Origin: Bythopirellula sp.
Lineage (GTDB): Bacteria; Planctomycetota; Planctomycetia; Pirellulales; Lacipirellulaceae
Length of the DNA stretch: 64,000 nucleotides
NCBI GenBank assembly: GCA_028285205.1
Contig: JANQQA010000266.1
Coordinates: forward strand, 1-64,000
Direction: 5' to 3'
This document shows positions 35,754-45,080 of the stretch, piece after piece; within the stretch, counting starts at the first letter, position 1, and every line of letters starts with the position of its first letter. Made by a program: the position numbers and the translations under genes. The notes under the pieces are model-generated. The model did no database searches. It saw nothing but the letters and a program-made list of their open reading frames with translations, and had not been told where the DNA came from.

Positions 35754-37505
35754 ATGCGATGCTGCTGTAGATTTCTGGTTTCGATGATGTTGTGTTCGTG
35801 TATTGTGTTGCCGGCAGGAGGCGTGGTCAGAGAATGGGACGACGAAGGCGCGACGTCCGACTGGTCGGAGGCCGCGAACTGGACGGACGATACCGTACCT
35901 GAAACGACTGACGATGCGATCATTGGTTCACTGGCAGATGCATTCGACGATTCGGTCGTGTTGGATGTCAACGGTGACTTGGTGCGAACGCTAGGTTTGC
36001 AGAATGGTGCCGACTTCGACACCAACGGCGGTCGCTTGGTCATGACCGTCACTGGCAGTGTTGGAGAGGGTGCGGCGTCCGGTGCCACGATTTCTGAACT
36101 AATCGTCCGCAAGCGCAATGCCATCGGTGAAGCTGCGTTCGCCATCGACGCCAACAGTCTTGCGATCGGCGCAAATGGGCAGCTCGCGCTGCCTGATGGG
36201 GGCCAGGTTGAGTTGGACGGGACCGGTCCTCAACCTGGTGTGCTCAGCGTGGCCGACGGCGGCACCGTGCGCGGTTACGGATGGATTGAGTTAAGCGACA
36301 CCGATGCATCACTTGGGCAGGTTACGAATTTGCTCGACAACAGCGGAGCGATCGTCGTCGAAGATCCGCTATTCACCGGCCCGGGCGAGCCGACGTCCAT
36401 CTCGCTGGAGATCTCGGCCTCGAATGCTCCAACGTTTGCACAGCTAGATTTCGCTGGCACCAGCGCGACGGGGACTGTCGAGCTTAGTAGGAATGCCTCC
36501 CTCATGGTCGGTCCCGTATTTTCCGGACCCAGTGAGCTGACCATGGCGGCCAACACACAACTCGTCATGCAGAGCGCTGGCACGATTGCATCAGGGCAAA
36601 TGATCGAAGTGAATTCAGGGGTACTTAATTCGGGTGAAGAGAACGAGTTGCCTGCTTTGCCCGCCGTGATCACGGGGGATGGTCTGTTAACGACTTCAGG
36701 AACTATTCGACTGAACACAGTGTCCGAAGAACTGATCATCGAAACCCCGATTGATGCACTGGAAGGTGAAATCACAAATCGGGGCACACTTCGTTTCCGC
36801 GGCGGCGGCAACATCCGCGCGGTCAGCATTGATGACTTGGACCTGGGCACGGTTATCAACGAAAGTAGCGAGGTGCTTCAATTTCAAGGTGGTCAGGCCT
36901 ATGAGTCCGCTGTGTCTAACGATGGACTCCTGGGGATCGAGCCAGCCGAAGAGAATGCGACCGTCGACTTTGATAGTTTCGCTCAGTCGGCTGCCGGAGC
37001 ATTGGCGATCGACGTCGGCGGTGAATTGGCGGGGGAATTCGATGTGCTGTCGGTCGTAGGTGATGCGACCTTGGAAGGAACGTTGCAGGTTACTTTGACC
37101 GACCTGTTCGAGCCCGAGCTGGGGAGTATGTTCACGATCCTCTCCTCGCAAAGCGGAGCGGTGAGTGGGGTGTTCGCAACGACTGACTTCCCCCAGTTTG
37201 GCGGCCGTACGTTTGACGTGATCTACAATCCCACCAGCGTGGAATTGGAAGTCATCGAAGCCGGATCACTCGCTGGCGACTTCGATTTCGATGGCGATGT
37301 CGATGGCACCGACTACCTGCTGTGGCAACGGGGTGAATCGCCGGACCCGCTGAGTGCCGAAGACTTCGCGGACTGGCAAGGTAACTACGGCACCAATCCG
37401 CCCGGACTGGCGAGCGCTACCGCCGTGCCCGAACCATCGTCACTGCTGATTGTGGCGTTTTCCTTGGTCGCTGCCGCGGTGCATCGGCCGATCAGCGTTC
37501 GATAG
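35754..37505 (+). CDS. Large exported PEP-CTERM protein with dockerin-like Ca-binding segment
   Basis: The 583-residue protein has a Cys-rich signal peptide (MRCCCRFLVSMMLCSCIVLP). A long acidic body follows of autotransporter-like beta-helix strands, with short repeats such as LxVxNxGxL, and it opens with WDDEGATSDWSEAANWTDD. Near residues 508-545, GDFDFDGDVDGTDYLLWQRG and EDFADWQGNYG form a dockerin-like loop pair with Asp-x-Asp-x-Asp spacing. The tail VPEPSSLLIVAFSLVAAAVHRP is a PEP-CTERM signal. It should be exported and sorted by an exosortase to the surface or matrix. Its role is probably adhesion or scaffold, by analogy. Confidence 0.85.
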   Translation: MRCCCRFLVSMMLCSCIVLPAGGVVREWDDEGATSDWSEAANWTDDTVPETTDDAIIGSLADAFDDSVVLDVNGDLVRTLGLQNGADFDTNGGRLVMTVTGSVGEGAASGATISELIVRKRNAIGEAAFAIDANSLAIGANGQLALPDGGQVELDGTGPQPGVLSVADGGTVRGYGWIELSDTDASLGQVTNLLDNSGAIVVEDPLFTGPGEPTSISLEISASNAPTFAQLDFAGTSATGTVELSRNASLMVGPVFSGPSELTMAANTQLVMQSAGTIASGQMIEVNSGVLNSGEENELPALPAVITGDGLLTTSGTIRLNTVSEELIIETPIDALEGEITNRGTLRFRGGGNIRAVSIDDLDLGTVINESSEVLQFQGGQAYESAVSNDGLLGIEPAEENATVDFDSFAQSAAGALAIDVGGELAGEFDVLSVVGDATLEGTLQVTLTDLFEPELGSMFTILSSQSGAVSGVFATTDFPQFGGRTFDVIYNPTSVELEVIEAGSLAGDFDFDGDVDGTDYLLWQRGESPDPLSAEDFADWQGNYGTNPPGLASATAVPEPSSLLIVAFSLVAAAVHRPISVR

Positions 37506-37513
37506 CGTGTTCC

Positions 37514-38395
37514 TCAGTCCGTCATTTGGCCGCTGCCGATTTGGTAGGCGGTGGCTACGGCGAGTAGGATGAAGATCCCATCGATCGGTCCGAACATGTC
37601 GCCGAAGCTAATTTGCTCTGCGAACACCTTGTCGAGAGCTTCGGTCATGGCGGCTTTGAGCGCCTCGCCGTCTTGCCCGCCAATTGCACCAATGCCAAGC
37701 ATATCGGCAGCCGACGATTTGAGATGTTTGTATAAGTAGAACTTGGCACCCACGATGCCCAGAATCGAAATGCCCCCCGCCACGATTCCCGCGACCGTGC
37801 CATCTTTGTCCTCGTGACCGATGGCCATGCCTGCCCCGGCGGCGAAGCCTAAGCCCCAGGCGATCCAGCCGAGTTGGACGTCGAGGCCGATCGCAACGGC
37901 CGCCCACACGGCTGCTCCGAGGGCGGCGCCGATGGCACTGAACAATGCCCCCCGCGCCAGCGAGGCCGTCTGCGATGCGGCTGCTTTGCGCTTGCTGGGT
38001 GTCTCGTCGTCTTCAAGGACCTTTTTGGTTTCGTGCTGTTTACCCGAGCGCAGATCAAAGCCGCAGGCAACACAGATGACGGCGCCAGGTGTGAGTCGAC
38101 TGCCACACGCGGAACACTCGTTCGAGCCCGAGGACTTCGGAGTTGGAGATTTGGCAGGGCTGGCGGAGGGGCTCGCAGTCGCGGCCGTCATTGATTTACT
38201 TGCAGAGAGCTCGTCGTCGAACCAATCGCCCAGGCTGTTTCCGTCGGTCAGTTCATCGAGCGGCTCAAGAGCTGCAGCGGGCGTCGGTACCTTGAACCGC
38301 TCATTACATTTGGAGCACTTGGCAGCCTTGCCGGCAAGTTCGTCCTTAACGCGGTATTTCTTCTGGCAACTCGGGCAAGCAAAGTCGATCGACAC
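37514..38395 (-). CDS. Zinc-ribbon membrane protein (MJ0042-type N-terminus)
   Basis: GTG 38395 is fixed by GGAGAG six bases upstream and gives 293 residues. An N-terminal zinc ribbon (CPSCQKKYRVKDELAGK, then CSKC) is of the MJ0042 type, common at the start of planctomycete proteins. A second ribbon follows at about residue 93 (CSACGSRLTPGAVICVACG). Hydrophobic segments (ALFSAIGAALGAAVWAAVAIG, IAWGLGFAAGAGMAIG, VAGIVAGGISILGIVG) and a last helix (IDGIFILLAVATAYQIG) place it in the membrane. The role is unknown; the ribbons probably mediate protein contacts on the cytosolic side. Confidence 0.8.
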   Translation of the reverse strand: MSIDFACPSCQKKYRVKDELAGKAAKCSKCNERFKVPTPAAALEPLDELTDGNSLGDWFDDELSASKSMTAATASPSASPAKSPTPKSSGSNECSACGSRLTPGAVICVACGFDLRSGKQHETKKVLEDDETPSKRKAAASQTASLARGALFSAIGAALGAAVWAAVAIGLDVQLGWIAWGLGFAAGAGMAIGHEDKDGTVAGIVAGGISILGIVGAKFYLYKHLKSSAADMLGIGAIGGQDGEALKAAMTEALDKVFAEQISFGDMFGPIDGIFILLAVATAYQIGSGQMTD

Positions 38396-38762
38396 GGCAC
38401 ACTCTCCGTCCGTAAGTAGGGAGTTCGTCACTGCATCAGTTGTGCCGGCTTCGCCTGTTCCGCTAGTGGCCAAGATAACGCAATGCTGACGAGGTGGCAA
38501 ATTGTAATCGCGTCAAACTGGTGTGTTGATATCACATCTGCCAAATTTTTAGCAGCAGGTTAAACTAAAACTGACCACGTTGTGTGATCTATTCCAACCG
38601 GATAAGCTATAGGATTACCGCGCGGCTCGCGGGACCTCACGGCTGACGAATCGGCTGACGAGGTGGACGAATCCGGCGCAGTCGCGTGTCCGTACGTCGT
38701 CGAGCGCGAGTTGTCGCAGGACGCCCGGTTGAACAGCTTCTCTTACTTCGGTCGAGTCAATC

Positions 38763-40655
38763 ATGAAGTTCTCTCCCCGCCTCATTCTGACACCGTTTGC
38801 GTTAATCGCGCTGTTGGCGATGACGTCGCTGGCGCAAACGGACGCCGACACCGGCGCATCGCGGCCGAACATCCTGTGGATCACCAGCGAAGACAATGCC
38901 GCGCACTGGCTCGGGTGTTATGGCAACACCGAAGCGCAGACACCGCGGTTGGATGCGCTGGCGAGCCGGTCGGTGTTGTTCGAGCACGCGTACTCCAACG
39001 CACCGGTGTGCGCCGTCGCGCGGTCGACGATCTTGCATGGCGTTTACGCGGTGTCATCAGGAACTCAGCACATGCGGAGCCGACATCGGATTCCGGAGTC
39101 ACTGCGGCCGTATGTCAGTTACTTGCGCGAACAGGGCTATTACTGCACCAACAACAGCAAGACCGATTACAATCGCCGCGGCAACGACGCGGCCATTTGG
39201 GACGAGAGTAGTCGGAAGGCCCATTACAAGAATCGGAAGCCTGGTCAGCCATTCTTTGCGATCTTCAACTTCACCGTTTCGCACGAGAGCAATCTGTTTC
39301 CGGACAAGGTGGTAAAGAACCGTGAACGAGGTCTGGTGCCTGAGCAGACGCGTGTAGCGGCGAAAGACGTGCAACTGCCGCCGCACCTGCCCGACTTACC
39401 AGCCATCCGTGAGGACATCGCCCGCTATCACGACTGCGTGACGGCGCTCGATAAACTCATCGGCGGGGTGTTGGACGAATTGGACGAACGTGGGCTGACG
39501 GAAGACACGATTGTTTTCTACTACGCCGATCATGGCGGCGCGACGCCGCGCGGCAAGCGTTACTTGACGGACACCGGCGCACGGATTCCGATGATCGTAC
39601 ACGTGCCAGAGAAATGGCAACACTTGTCACCATTCCGCGCTGGCGAGCAATCACCAGAGCTGGTGGCCTTCGTCGATTTGGCACCCACGTTGTTGTCGTT
39701 GAGCGGACTGGAGAAGCCTGAGCAGATGCAGGGGCGCGCGTTTCTTGGCGAGCATCGTGAAGCGCCTGGGGAGGCCCCACTCGTTTTCCTCTACGCAGAT
39801 CGCTTTGATGAGTTGTATGGCATGCGGCGCGCTATCACCGATGGGCGTTACAAATACATCCGACGGTTTACTTCGCATTTGCCGGCTGCACCTTGCAGCT
39901 ATTACAGCCTCGGGCAGCCTGGATGGGCGGAGTGGATGACGGCGTGGCAGAACGGCGAGTTGCCGCCCGAGTATGCTACGTTGTGGGAAACTCCGCAGCC
40001 GGTCGAAGAACTGTATGACCTGGAGGCCGATCCCTGGGAGGTTCGAAACTTGGCGGAAGATCCGACGCAGGCCAATCTTCTTGCGCATTATCGGCAGCGA
40101 CTTCAACAACAGATGAACGCCGTGCAAGATACCGGCGTCATCCCCGAGCCGATGTTTCAGCCGCTCGCCGGTGAAGACACCATTTGCGACTACGCACGCA
40201 GCGAACAGTGCGACCTCGAAGAACTAACCCGTCTGGCATTCTTGGCGTCTTCGGGTGATCCAGAGAACTCAACAGCGCTGTTCGCGATGATGCAGGACGA
40301 CGATCCCGTGGTGCGTTATTGGGGCGCCTTGGGCTGTTCGGTTCTGGGCGAGAGGGCAGCGGAATTGTCACCGCATCTGGTCGCCTTAGGCGATGACCCA
40401 TCGGCATGCGTGCGACTGACGGCAGCTGGGGCGCTGTGGGAAGCTGGCAAAAAGAAGGCCGGCCTGCAGGCGTTGCTCCGCGAGTTTGACCGGCCCAGCG
40501 AAAGTTTCAATGACGAAGACGAGATTCTGCTCACTAATTTGGCGAAGCAACTCGACATGATCGAGCAGATTCCCCAGGACTGGTTCGAGCGTGTGCGCCA
40601 AGACAAGTCCGCCGGCCAGTACGTTCGCCGTTTCGTTGAGCGATTTGGCAAGTGA
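38763..40655 (+). CDS. Exported sulfatase-family hydrolase with HEAT-like C-terminus and altered active-site motif
   Basis: This 630-residue protein has a signal peptide (MKFSPRLILTPFALIALLAMTSLAQ). The sulfatase fold starts PNILWITSEDNAAHWLGCYGN (metal Asp), with YADHGGATPRGKR supplying the later Asp and His. The formylglycine motif C-x-P/A-x-R reads CAVAR (39009-39023), with Val in the third place. The remainder resembles planctomycete heparan-sulfatase-like enzymes (THMRS-like block TQHMRSRHRIPE). Residues about 480-630 are HEAT-like helices (DPVVRYWGALGCSVLGERAAEL, ACVRLTAAGALWEAG), probably for binding. It would act on sulfated polysaccharides outside the cell, if the motif is still matured. 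Confidence 0.87.
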   Translation: MKFSPRLILTPFALIALLAMTSLAQTDADTGASRPNILWITSEDNAAHWLGCYGNTEAQTPRLDALASRSVLFEHAYSNAPVCAVARSTILHGVYAVSSGTQHMRSRHRIPESLRPYVSYLREQGYYCTNNSKTDYNRRGNDAAIWDESSRKAHYKNRKPGQPFFAIFNFTVSHESNLFPDKVVKNRERGLVPEQTRVAAKDVQLPPHLPDLPAIREDIARYHDCVTALDKLIGGVLDELDERGLTEDTIVFYYADHGGATPRGKRYLTDTGARIPMIVHVPEKWQHLSPFRAGEQSPELVAFVDLAPTLLSLSGLEKPEQMQGRAFLGEHREAPGEAPLVFLYADRFDELYGMRRAITDGRYKYIRRFTSHLPAAPCSYYSLGQPGWAEWMTAWQNGELPPEYATLWETPQPVEELYDLEADPWEVRNLAEDPTQANLLAHYRQRLQQQMNAVQDTGVIPEPMFQPLAGEDTICDYARSEQCDLEELTRLAFLASSGDPENSTALFAMMQDDDPVVRYWGALGCSVLGERAAELSPHLVALGDDPSACVRLTAAGALWEAGKKKAGLQALLREFDRPSESFNDEDEILLTNLAKQLDMIEQIPQDWFERVRQDKSAGQYVRRFVERFGK

Positions 40656-40816
40656 GGTGCTCTCCGCGCTATGCCGATGCTGCCCTAATTCTGTAATTGT
40701 CGGTGAGTTTTTTCAATTTCCGTAGAAAGAAGCCGACCGTTGGCCGCGTCACACTCGCGCGGTGACTCACCATTGTGGTCGGAGAACTGAAATCAAATTG
40801 AATTAGAGGAAATAGG

Positions 40817-41308
40817 ATGAATACAAAAGAAGCAATTGGAGCAACACTGGCAACCAGCTCAATGGTGCTCAGCAGCTACGTGGGGGATCTCACTGACGAA
40901 GAACTGATGACTCGGCCAGCTGAAGGTTGTAATCACATCGCCTGGCAACTGGGGCATTTGATTTCTTCGGAGTGCAGCCTGCTAGACATGGTCGCACCGG
41001 GTGCTGCTGCTAAGTTGCCCGAGGGTTTTGCCGAGAAGCACAGCAAGGAAACTATAGGCGACGATAACCCGGCGAACTTTTGCACCAAGCAAGAGTACCT
41101 CGACCTCTTCGAAACAGTGCATGCAGCAACGCAAGCTGCGCTCGAAAAAGCGAGCGACGAAGATCTCAACAAGCCGGGGCCCGAGCACTTCGCTCAAATG
41201 TTCCCGACGGTCGGGCATCTTTACATCTTGATCGCAACGCACGGCATGATGCACGCTGGTCAGTTCGTACCGGTGCGTCGTAAGCTGGGTAAACCAGTTG
41301 TAATTTGA
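40817..41308 (+). CDS. DinB-superfamily protein
   Basis: This 163-residue four-helix protein starts MNTKEAIGATLATSSMVL. GAGGAAATAGG directly upstream gives a good ribosome binding site. The metal-binding His residues are expected in NHIAWQLGHLISSE and in THGMMHAGQFVPVRRKLG, and both are present. It is smaller than, and divergent from, the DinB protein at 6591. Family members include bacillithiol or mycothiol transferases and maleylpyruvate isomerases; the specific reaction is unknown. Confidence 0.87.
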   Translation: MNTKEAIGATLATSSMVLSSYVGDLTDEELMTRPAEGCNHIAWQLGHLISSECSLLDMVAPGAAAKLPEGFAEKHSKETIGDDNPANFCTKQEYLDLFETVHAATQAALEKASDEDLNKPGPEHFAQMFPTVGHLYILIATHGMMHAGQFVPVRRKLGKPVVI

Positions 41309-41324
41309 GCGGGGGTTTTCAGGT

Positions 41325-41351
41325 GATTTTCCCTTTATTTTGTGGAAAATC
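41325..41351 (+). repeat. Inverted repeat after the DinB gene
   Basis: GATTTTCC (41325-41332) and GGAAAATC (41344-41351) are perfect inverted copies around an 11-base loop, 16 bases after the DinB stop. It may end that transcript, although no T-run follows, and it precedes the cold-shock gene promoter. Confidence 0.4.
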
Positions 41352-41371
41352 CCTGATTATGAAGAACTTAT

Positions 41372-41399
41372 TTGTGATTTGCCGGAGATCGGTTACAAT
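41372..41399 (+). promoter_or_regulatory. Candidate promoter of the cold-shock gene
   Basis: TTGTGA (41372-41377) and TACAAT (41394-41399) are spaced by 16 bases and resemble -35 and -10 elements. Initiation would leave a leader of about 75 bases rich in T before ATG 41482. A long structured leader is usual for cold-shock genes. Confidence 0.35.
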
Positions 41400-41481
41400 T
41401 AGCCGCAAATAAGGCGAGTCGTCTGGAGATGTTTGGTTCAGACTGCCTTGTTGTTTTTTCTTTTTTTAGGGATGCGTTTCA

Positions 41482-41679
41482 ATGGCTGAAGGTACGATCA
41501 AGCGACTCACAGACAAAGGTTTTGGTTTCATCGACACCGGAACCAACCAGGACATGTTTTTTCATTCGTCCAATGTTGAAGGAGTCCGGTACGACGATCT
41601 CCGCGAGGGACAACGGGTGACTTACACCGAGGGACAAGGTCCCAAGGGCCCCCGTGCCGAGAACGTCACGCCTGTCTAG
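41482..41679 (+). CDS. csp: Cold-shock domain protein (CspA family)
   Basis: The 65-residue protein is a single OB-fold cold-shock domain. RNP1 is KGFGFID and RNP2 is DMFFHSSNV; the C-terminal strand is PRAENV. It binds single-stranded RNA or DNA and is expected to melt RNA structure in the cytoplasm. A run of T-rich sequence then TTTAGGGATGCG lies upstream, and ATG 41482 follows CAA. A strong terminator lies 49 bases downstream, and a candidate promoter upstream, so the gene is probably monocistronic. Confidence 0.95.
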   Translation: MAEGTIKRLTDKGFGFIDTGTNQDMFFHSSNVEGVRYDDLREGQRVTYTEGQGPKGPRAENVTPV

Positions 41680-41727
41680 ATCGCAGGCGAACGACTTTTC
41701 GAACGAAGAAGTTATCGACCGAACATC

Positions 41728-41760
41728 GAAGCCGACGAACCAATCGTCGGCTTCTTTGCG
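41728..41760 (+). terminator. Intrinsic-type terminator after csp
   Basis: GAAGCCGACGA (41728-41738) pairs perfectly with TCGTCGGCTTC (41744-41754) around ACCAA, an 11-base stem with no mismatch, followed by TTTGCGTTT. The best terminator in the window. Confidence 0.8.
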
Positions 41761-41871
41761 TTTAGGGTGAAATTGCCGCAGATCTATTCTTTGTAATCAA
41801 TCGCAAGTCCGTGCAAGTGAAGTCGCACAAACAACGCGTACTGGTCCAGGTTGCACGCACTCGCTCGGCTA

Positions 41872-42258
41872 CTAGGCATTCTCTTCGCTTCTGTCTTGTC
41901 GATGGCTCGCAATATATCGGACAGCATCTCCGATCGATTGGATGCGCTCTGCGTCCTCATCCGGAATGCTAACGTCGTACTCCTCTTCAAGTGCCATCAC
42001 GAGTTCGACTGTTTCCAACGAATCAAACCCCAAATTCGTGAGTCGAGAATTGGCAGCAATCGCTCCAGGTGCGGTGTTGAAGGTCTCTTCGAATCGGTCA
42101 ATCAGAGACTGCAAGAGTTGAGCGGAAGCCCAGAGCAAGTGACCACAATTCGGACATGGCGCGTCAATGCCGGGATCCGAGTAAACGATATTGGTCGCCG
42201 CGCCACATAGCGGACATCTGCTTGGCATGCCTTCGGGCGTGCGCGATGAGACAGTCAT
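41872..42258 (-). CDS. Zinc-ribbon/acyl-carrier fusion protein
   Basis: The 128-residue protein joins two modules. Residues 11-40 form a zinc ribbon (CPLC at 15-18 and CPNC at 35-38). Residues about 47-120 form an acyl carrier domain with the phosphopantetheine Ser80 in [20 protein letters not shown], followed by [20 protein letters not shown]. The usual carrier motif is GADSL; here it is GFDSL. The carrier domain would be modified by a phosphopantetheinyl transferase and shuttle an acyl chain. The ribbon may target it to a partner. Carrier proteins of fatty acid synthesis usually lack such a ribbon and sit with fab genes, so this one is probably specialised. Confidence 0.87.
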   Translation of the reverse strand: MTVSSRTPEGMPSRCPLCGAATNIVYSDPGIDAPCPNCGHLLWASAQLLQSLIDRFEETFNTAPGAIAANSRLTNLGFDSLETVELVMALEEEYDVSIPDEDAERIQSIGDAVRYIASHRQDRSEENA

Positions 42259-42489
42259 CCAAGTATTCTACTGTGCTACGCTGGAGATAGCATAAGAGAA
42301 TCGCACAAGTATCAGTATTGATTCATTGCCAAACGTCAGACTTCACCTGCGGATTTGGATAGATGCGCAACGTGCTAAGGTTCAACGAAAGCCAATTCTG
42401 GCTTCTGATCCGCTGATCGTGTATATTCTTGTCACTTCTGCAGCAGCACTGTCTGCTTGTTCACTCCTCTCTCACCAATCTTCAGATCC

Positions 42490-44865
42490 ATGAACAACAA
42501 CGTATCTCTAAACATTCTCCGCACGTTTACTTTGTTTGTCGCGACGGGGCTGATGAATGGCTTTTCCGCGCGCGCCGCCGATATCGATCGATCGGTGCTG
42601 CCGATTCGTCGTCCTGCTGAAGCTCGCATTACCGAGATGGACGCGCGCAATGCGACCAAGCCGGAGCCATTCAGTGTCGAAGCTCCCGACGGTGCGCCCA
42701 ATGTCGTGATTGTATTGATCGATGACATTGGCTTCGGCGCCACAACTCCGTTTGGTGGAGCCATCGAGACTCCGACCTTTGAAAGACTGGCCCGCAATGG
42801 CCTGCGATTCAACCGCTTCCACACGACTGCTCTCTGCTCGCCGACTCGGGCGTCGCTGTTGTCTGGGCGGAACCATCATAACGTCAACGTAGGTTCTGTG
42901 ATGGAAGTGGCGACCGGCTTTCCCGGCAACCTCGGGATGCGACCCAATAACGCCAAGTACTTTGCAGAAACGCTGCGTCACAACGGATACAGTACCGCGG
43001 CATTCGGCAAATGGCACGAAACGCCGACGTGGGAGGTCTCCGTCTCCGGTCCGTATTTCCGTTGGCCGACACATTCTGGGTTCGACAAGTTCTATGGCTT
43101 TATTGGCGGTGAAACCAACCAATGGGAGCCAGTCATCTTTGATGGCGTCACCCGCGTCCCGAAGAAAGAGCAGGACGACTACCACTTCACTGCCGACATG
43201 ACGACCGAAGCGGTCGAGTGGGTCAAGTTTCAGCAGGCGATGACGCCGGACAAACCGTTCTTCATCTACTACGCGACCGGCGCGACGCATGCTCCGCATC
43301 ACGCGCCGAAAAAATGGATCGAGAAGTATCAAGGAAAATTCGATCAAGGATGGCAGGCCCTGCGTGAGGAGACCGTCGCGCGCCAGAAGAAGATAGGAAT
43401 CGTTCCTGCAGACACGAAGCTCACCGAGATGCCCGCGGACATCAAGGATTGGGAGTCGCTCAGCGATAACGAGAAGAGGTTGTTCGCATTGCAAATGGAG
43501 ACCTTTGCCGGCTTTGCCGAGCACACCGACGTGGAGGTTGGCCGACTGGTCAGCGCCATTGATGAGATCGGCGAACTTGAGAACACGCTGTTCATCTACA
43601 TCATGGGCGATAACGGCTCCAGTGCGGAGGGTGGACTGGAAGGAACATTCAACGAACTGGTTCACCTCAACGGCATCTTCGATGCGGAGACCGTCGACAG
43701 CATGCTGCAGCGTGCCGACGACTGGGGAGGTCCGAACTCTTTCCCACACATGACCTGCGCGTGGGCAGTCGCCACGGACGCGCCGTTCAAATGGACGAAG
43801 CAGATGGCGGCCGATTTTGGTGGCACCCGCAATGGAATGGTGATGCATTGGCCAGCAGGGCTGAAAGCGAAGGGCGAGATTCGCAGCCAGTGGCATCATG
43901 TCAACGACGTGGCTGCCACCGTCTTGGAAGCGGCGAATCTTCCCCATTCAAAATCGATCAATGGTGTTGAACAAAAGCCGCTGGACGGAGTGAGCATGTT
44001 GTATGCGGCCAAAGATAGCGAGGCGAAGGGTCGGCATAACACGCAATACTTCGAAATGTTCGGCAACCGCGCGATTTATCACGAAGGGTGGTTGGCCCGC
44101 GTTGTCCATCAAATTCCATGGGAGGGTAAGCCCCTGTGCGCGCTGGAGGACGATGTGTGGGAACTCTACAATATCGAAGCAGACTTCAGTTTGAGCCAGA
44201 ACCTGGCCGAGGCGCACCCCGAGAAACTCAAAGAGTTGCAGAACGTCTTCAAGGACGAGGCCATCGCGAACAATGTGTTCCCGCTCGATGACCGCCTGTA
44301 TGAGCGCTTTAACGCCAAGCTCGCTGGGCGTCCGGATCTCATGGGCGACCGAAAGTCACTTACGCTGGCGCACGGCATGGAGGGAATTCTTGAGAACACC
44401 TTCCTGAATGTGAAGAACACATCCAAGACAATCGAGGCCAAAGTGACCCTTGATGGAAAGCGGCACGGGATCATTCTCTGCCAAGGTGGAAAATTCGGCG
44501 GTTGGGCGCTGTACATGAACGATGGCAAACCGGGTTACACCTACAACTGGTTCGGTCTGGATCGTTACACGATCGAATCGCCTACAGCGATAGAGTCTAA
44601 CGAAGCGAAAATCAAGCTCACGTTCGATTACGATGGTGGCGGCATCGGCAAGGGTGGCACCGCCACGCTGTTTGTCGACGGGAAGCAAGTCGCGGAAGGA
44701 CGCGTCGAAAAGACCGAACCCGCCGTGTTCTCCGCGGACGAGACCGCCGATGTTGGTGTGGACGACGCCACTCAGGTGGTGGAGCAACTCTTTGAAGACC
44801 GTGAGGCGTCTGAATTTACGGGACATGTCGACTCGGTGATGATCACCATCGCTGACGATGATTGA
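42490..44865 (+). CDS. Exported arylsulfatase with C-terminal sandwich domain
   Basis: ATG 42490 gives a 791-residue protein with a signal peptide (NILRTFTLFVATGLMNGFSARA). The sulfatase domain has PNVVIVLIDDIGFG (two metal Asp residues), the intact formylglycine motif CSPTR in TALCSPTRASLLSGRNHHNVN, GKWHETP, ATGATHAPHHAP and YIMGDNGSSAEGG. This layout is typical of class I arylsulfatases of the AslA/AtsA type that act on small or polymeric sulfate esters. The last 180 residues are strand-rich (GIILCQGGKFGGWALYMNDG, GGTATLFVDGKQVAEGR) and may bind ligand. It needs formylglycine-generating enzyme, not encoded here. Confidence 0.92.
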   Translation: MNNNVSLNILRTFTLFVATGLMNGFSARAADIDRSVLPIRRPAEARITEMDARNATKPEPFSVEAPDGAPNVVIVLIDDIGFGATTPFGGAIETPTFERLARNGLRFNRFHTTALCSPTRASLLSGRNHHNVNVGSVMEVATGFPGNLGMRPNNAKYFAETLRHNGYSTAAFGKWHETPTWEVSVSGPYFRWPTHSGFDKFYGFIGGETNQWEPVIFDGVTRVPKKEQDDYHFTADMTTEAVEWVKFQQAMTPDKPFFIYYATGATHAPHHAPKKWIEKYQGKFDQGWQALREETVARQKKIGIVPADTKLTEMPADIKDWESLSDNEKRLFALQMETFAGFAEHTDVEVGRLVSAIDEIGELENTLFIYIMGDNGSSAEGGLEGTFNELVHLNGIFDAETVDSMLQRADDWGGPNSFPHMTCAWAVATDAPFKWTKQMAADFGGTRNGMVMHWPAGLKAKGEIRSQWHHVNDVAATVLEAANLPHSKSINGVEQKPLDGVSMLYAAKDSEAKGRHNTQYFEMFGNRAIYHEGWLARVVHQIPWEGKPLCALEDDVWELYNIEADFSLSQNLAEAHPEKLKELQNVFKDEAIANNVFPLDDRLYERFNAKLAGRPDLMGDRKSLTLAHGMEGILENTFLNVKNTSKTIEAKVTLDGKRHGIILCQGGKFGGWALYMNDGKPGYTYNWFGLDRYTIESPTAIESNEAKIKLTFDYDGGGIGKGGTATLFVDGKQVAEGRVEKTEPAVFSADETADVGVDDATQVVEQLFEDREASEFTGHVDSVMITIADDD

Positions 44866-45080
44866 TGCCTAGGAAGGTGGATTCCGAACGGAGACGACAT
44901 AGAGGCGATCGTTTCTACGTTGACATCTTTACGTCTCAGTCATCACGTCTGATATGCCGAACGCAGGTTGCGACTGGAAGCAAGGGTAAATAATCGTTGT
45001 CGACGTCGGTTTGCATGCTGCTACTGCTGCAGTAAAATAGCATGCTCTCACCAATACGTGCCGCTGATTAGACAACTACT

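Noticed and set aside
42508..43947. 479-codon open frame on the minus strand inside the arylsulfatase gene
   Set aside because: It is antisense to a firm gene with catalytic motifs, has no recognisable domain, and follows from codon bias of the real strand.
45012..45045. TTGCAT and TAAAAT with flanking inverted GCATGCT/AGCATGC before the PSD1 gene as a regulated promoter
   Set aside because: Spacing of 15 bases is short and the inverted arms are only seven bases; too weak to annotate.
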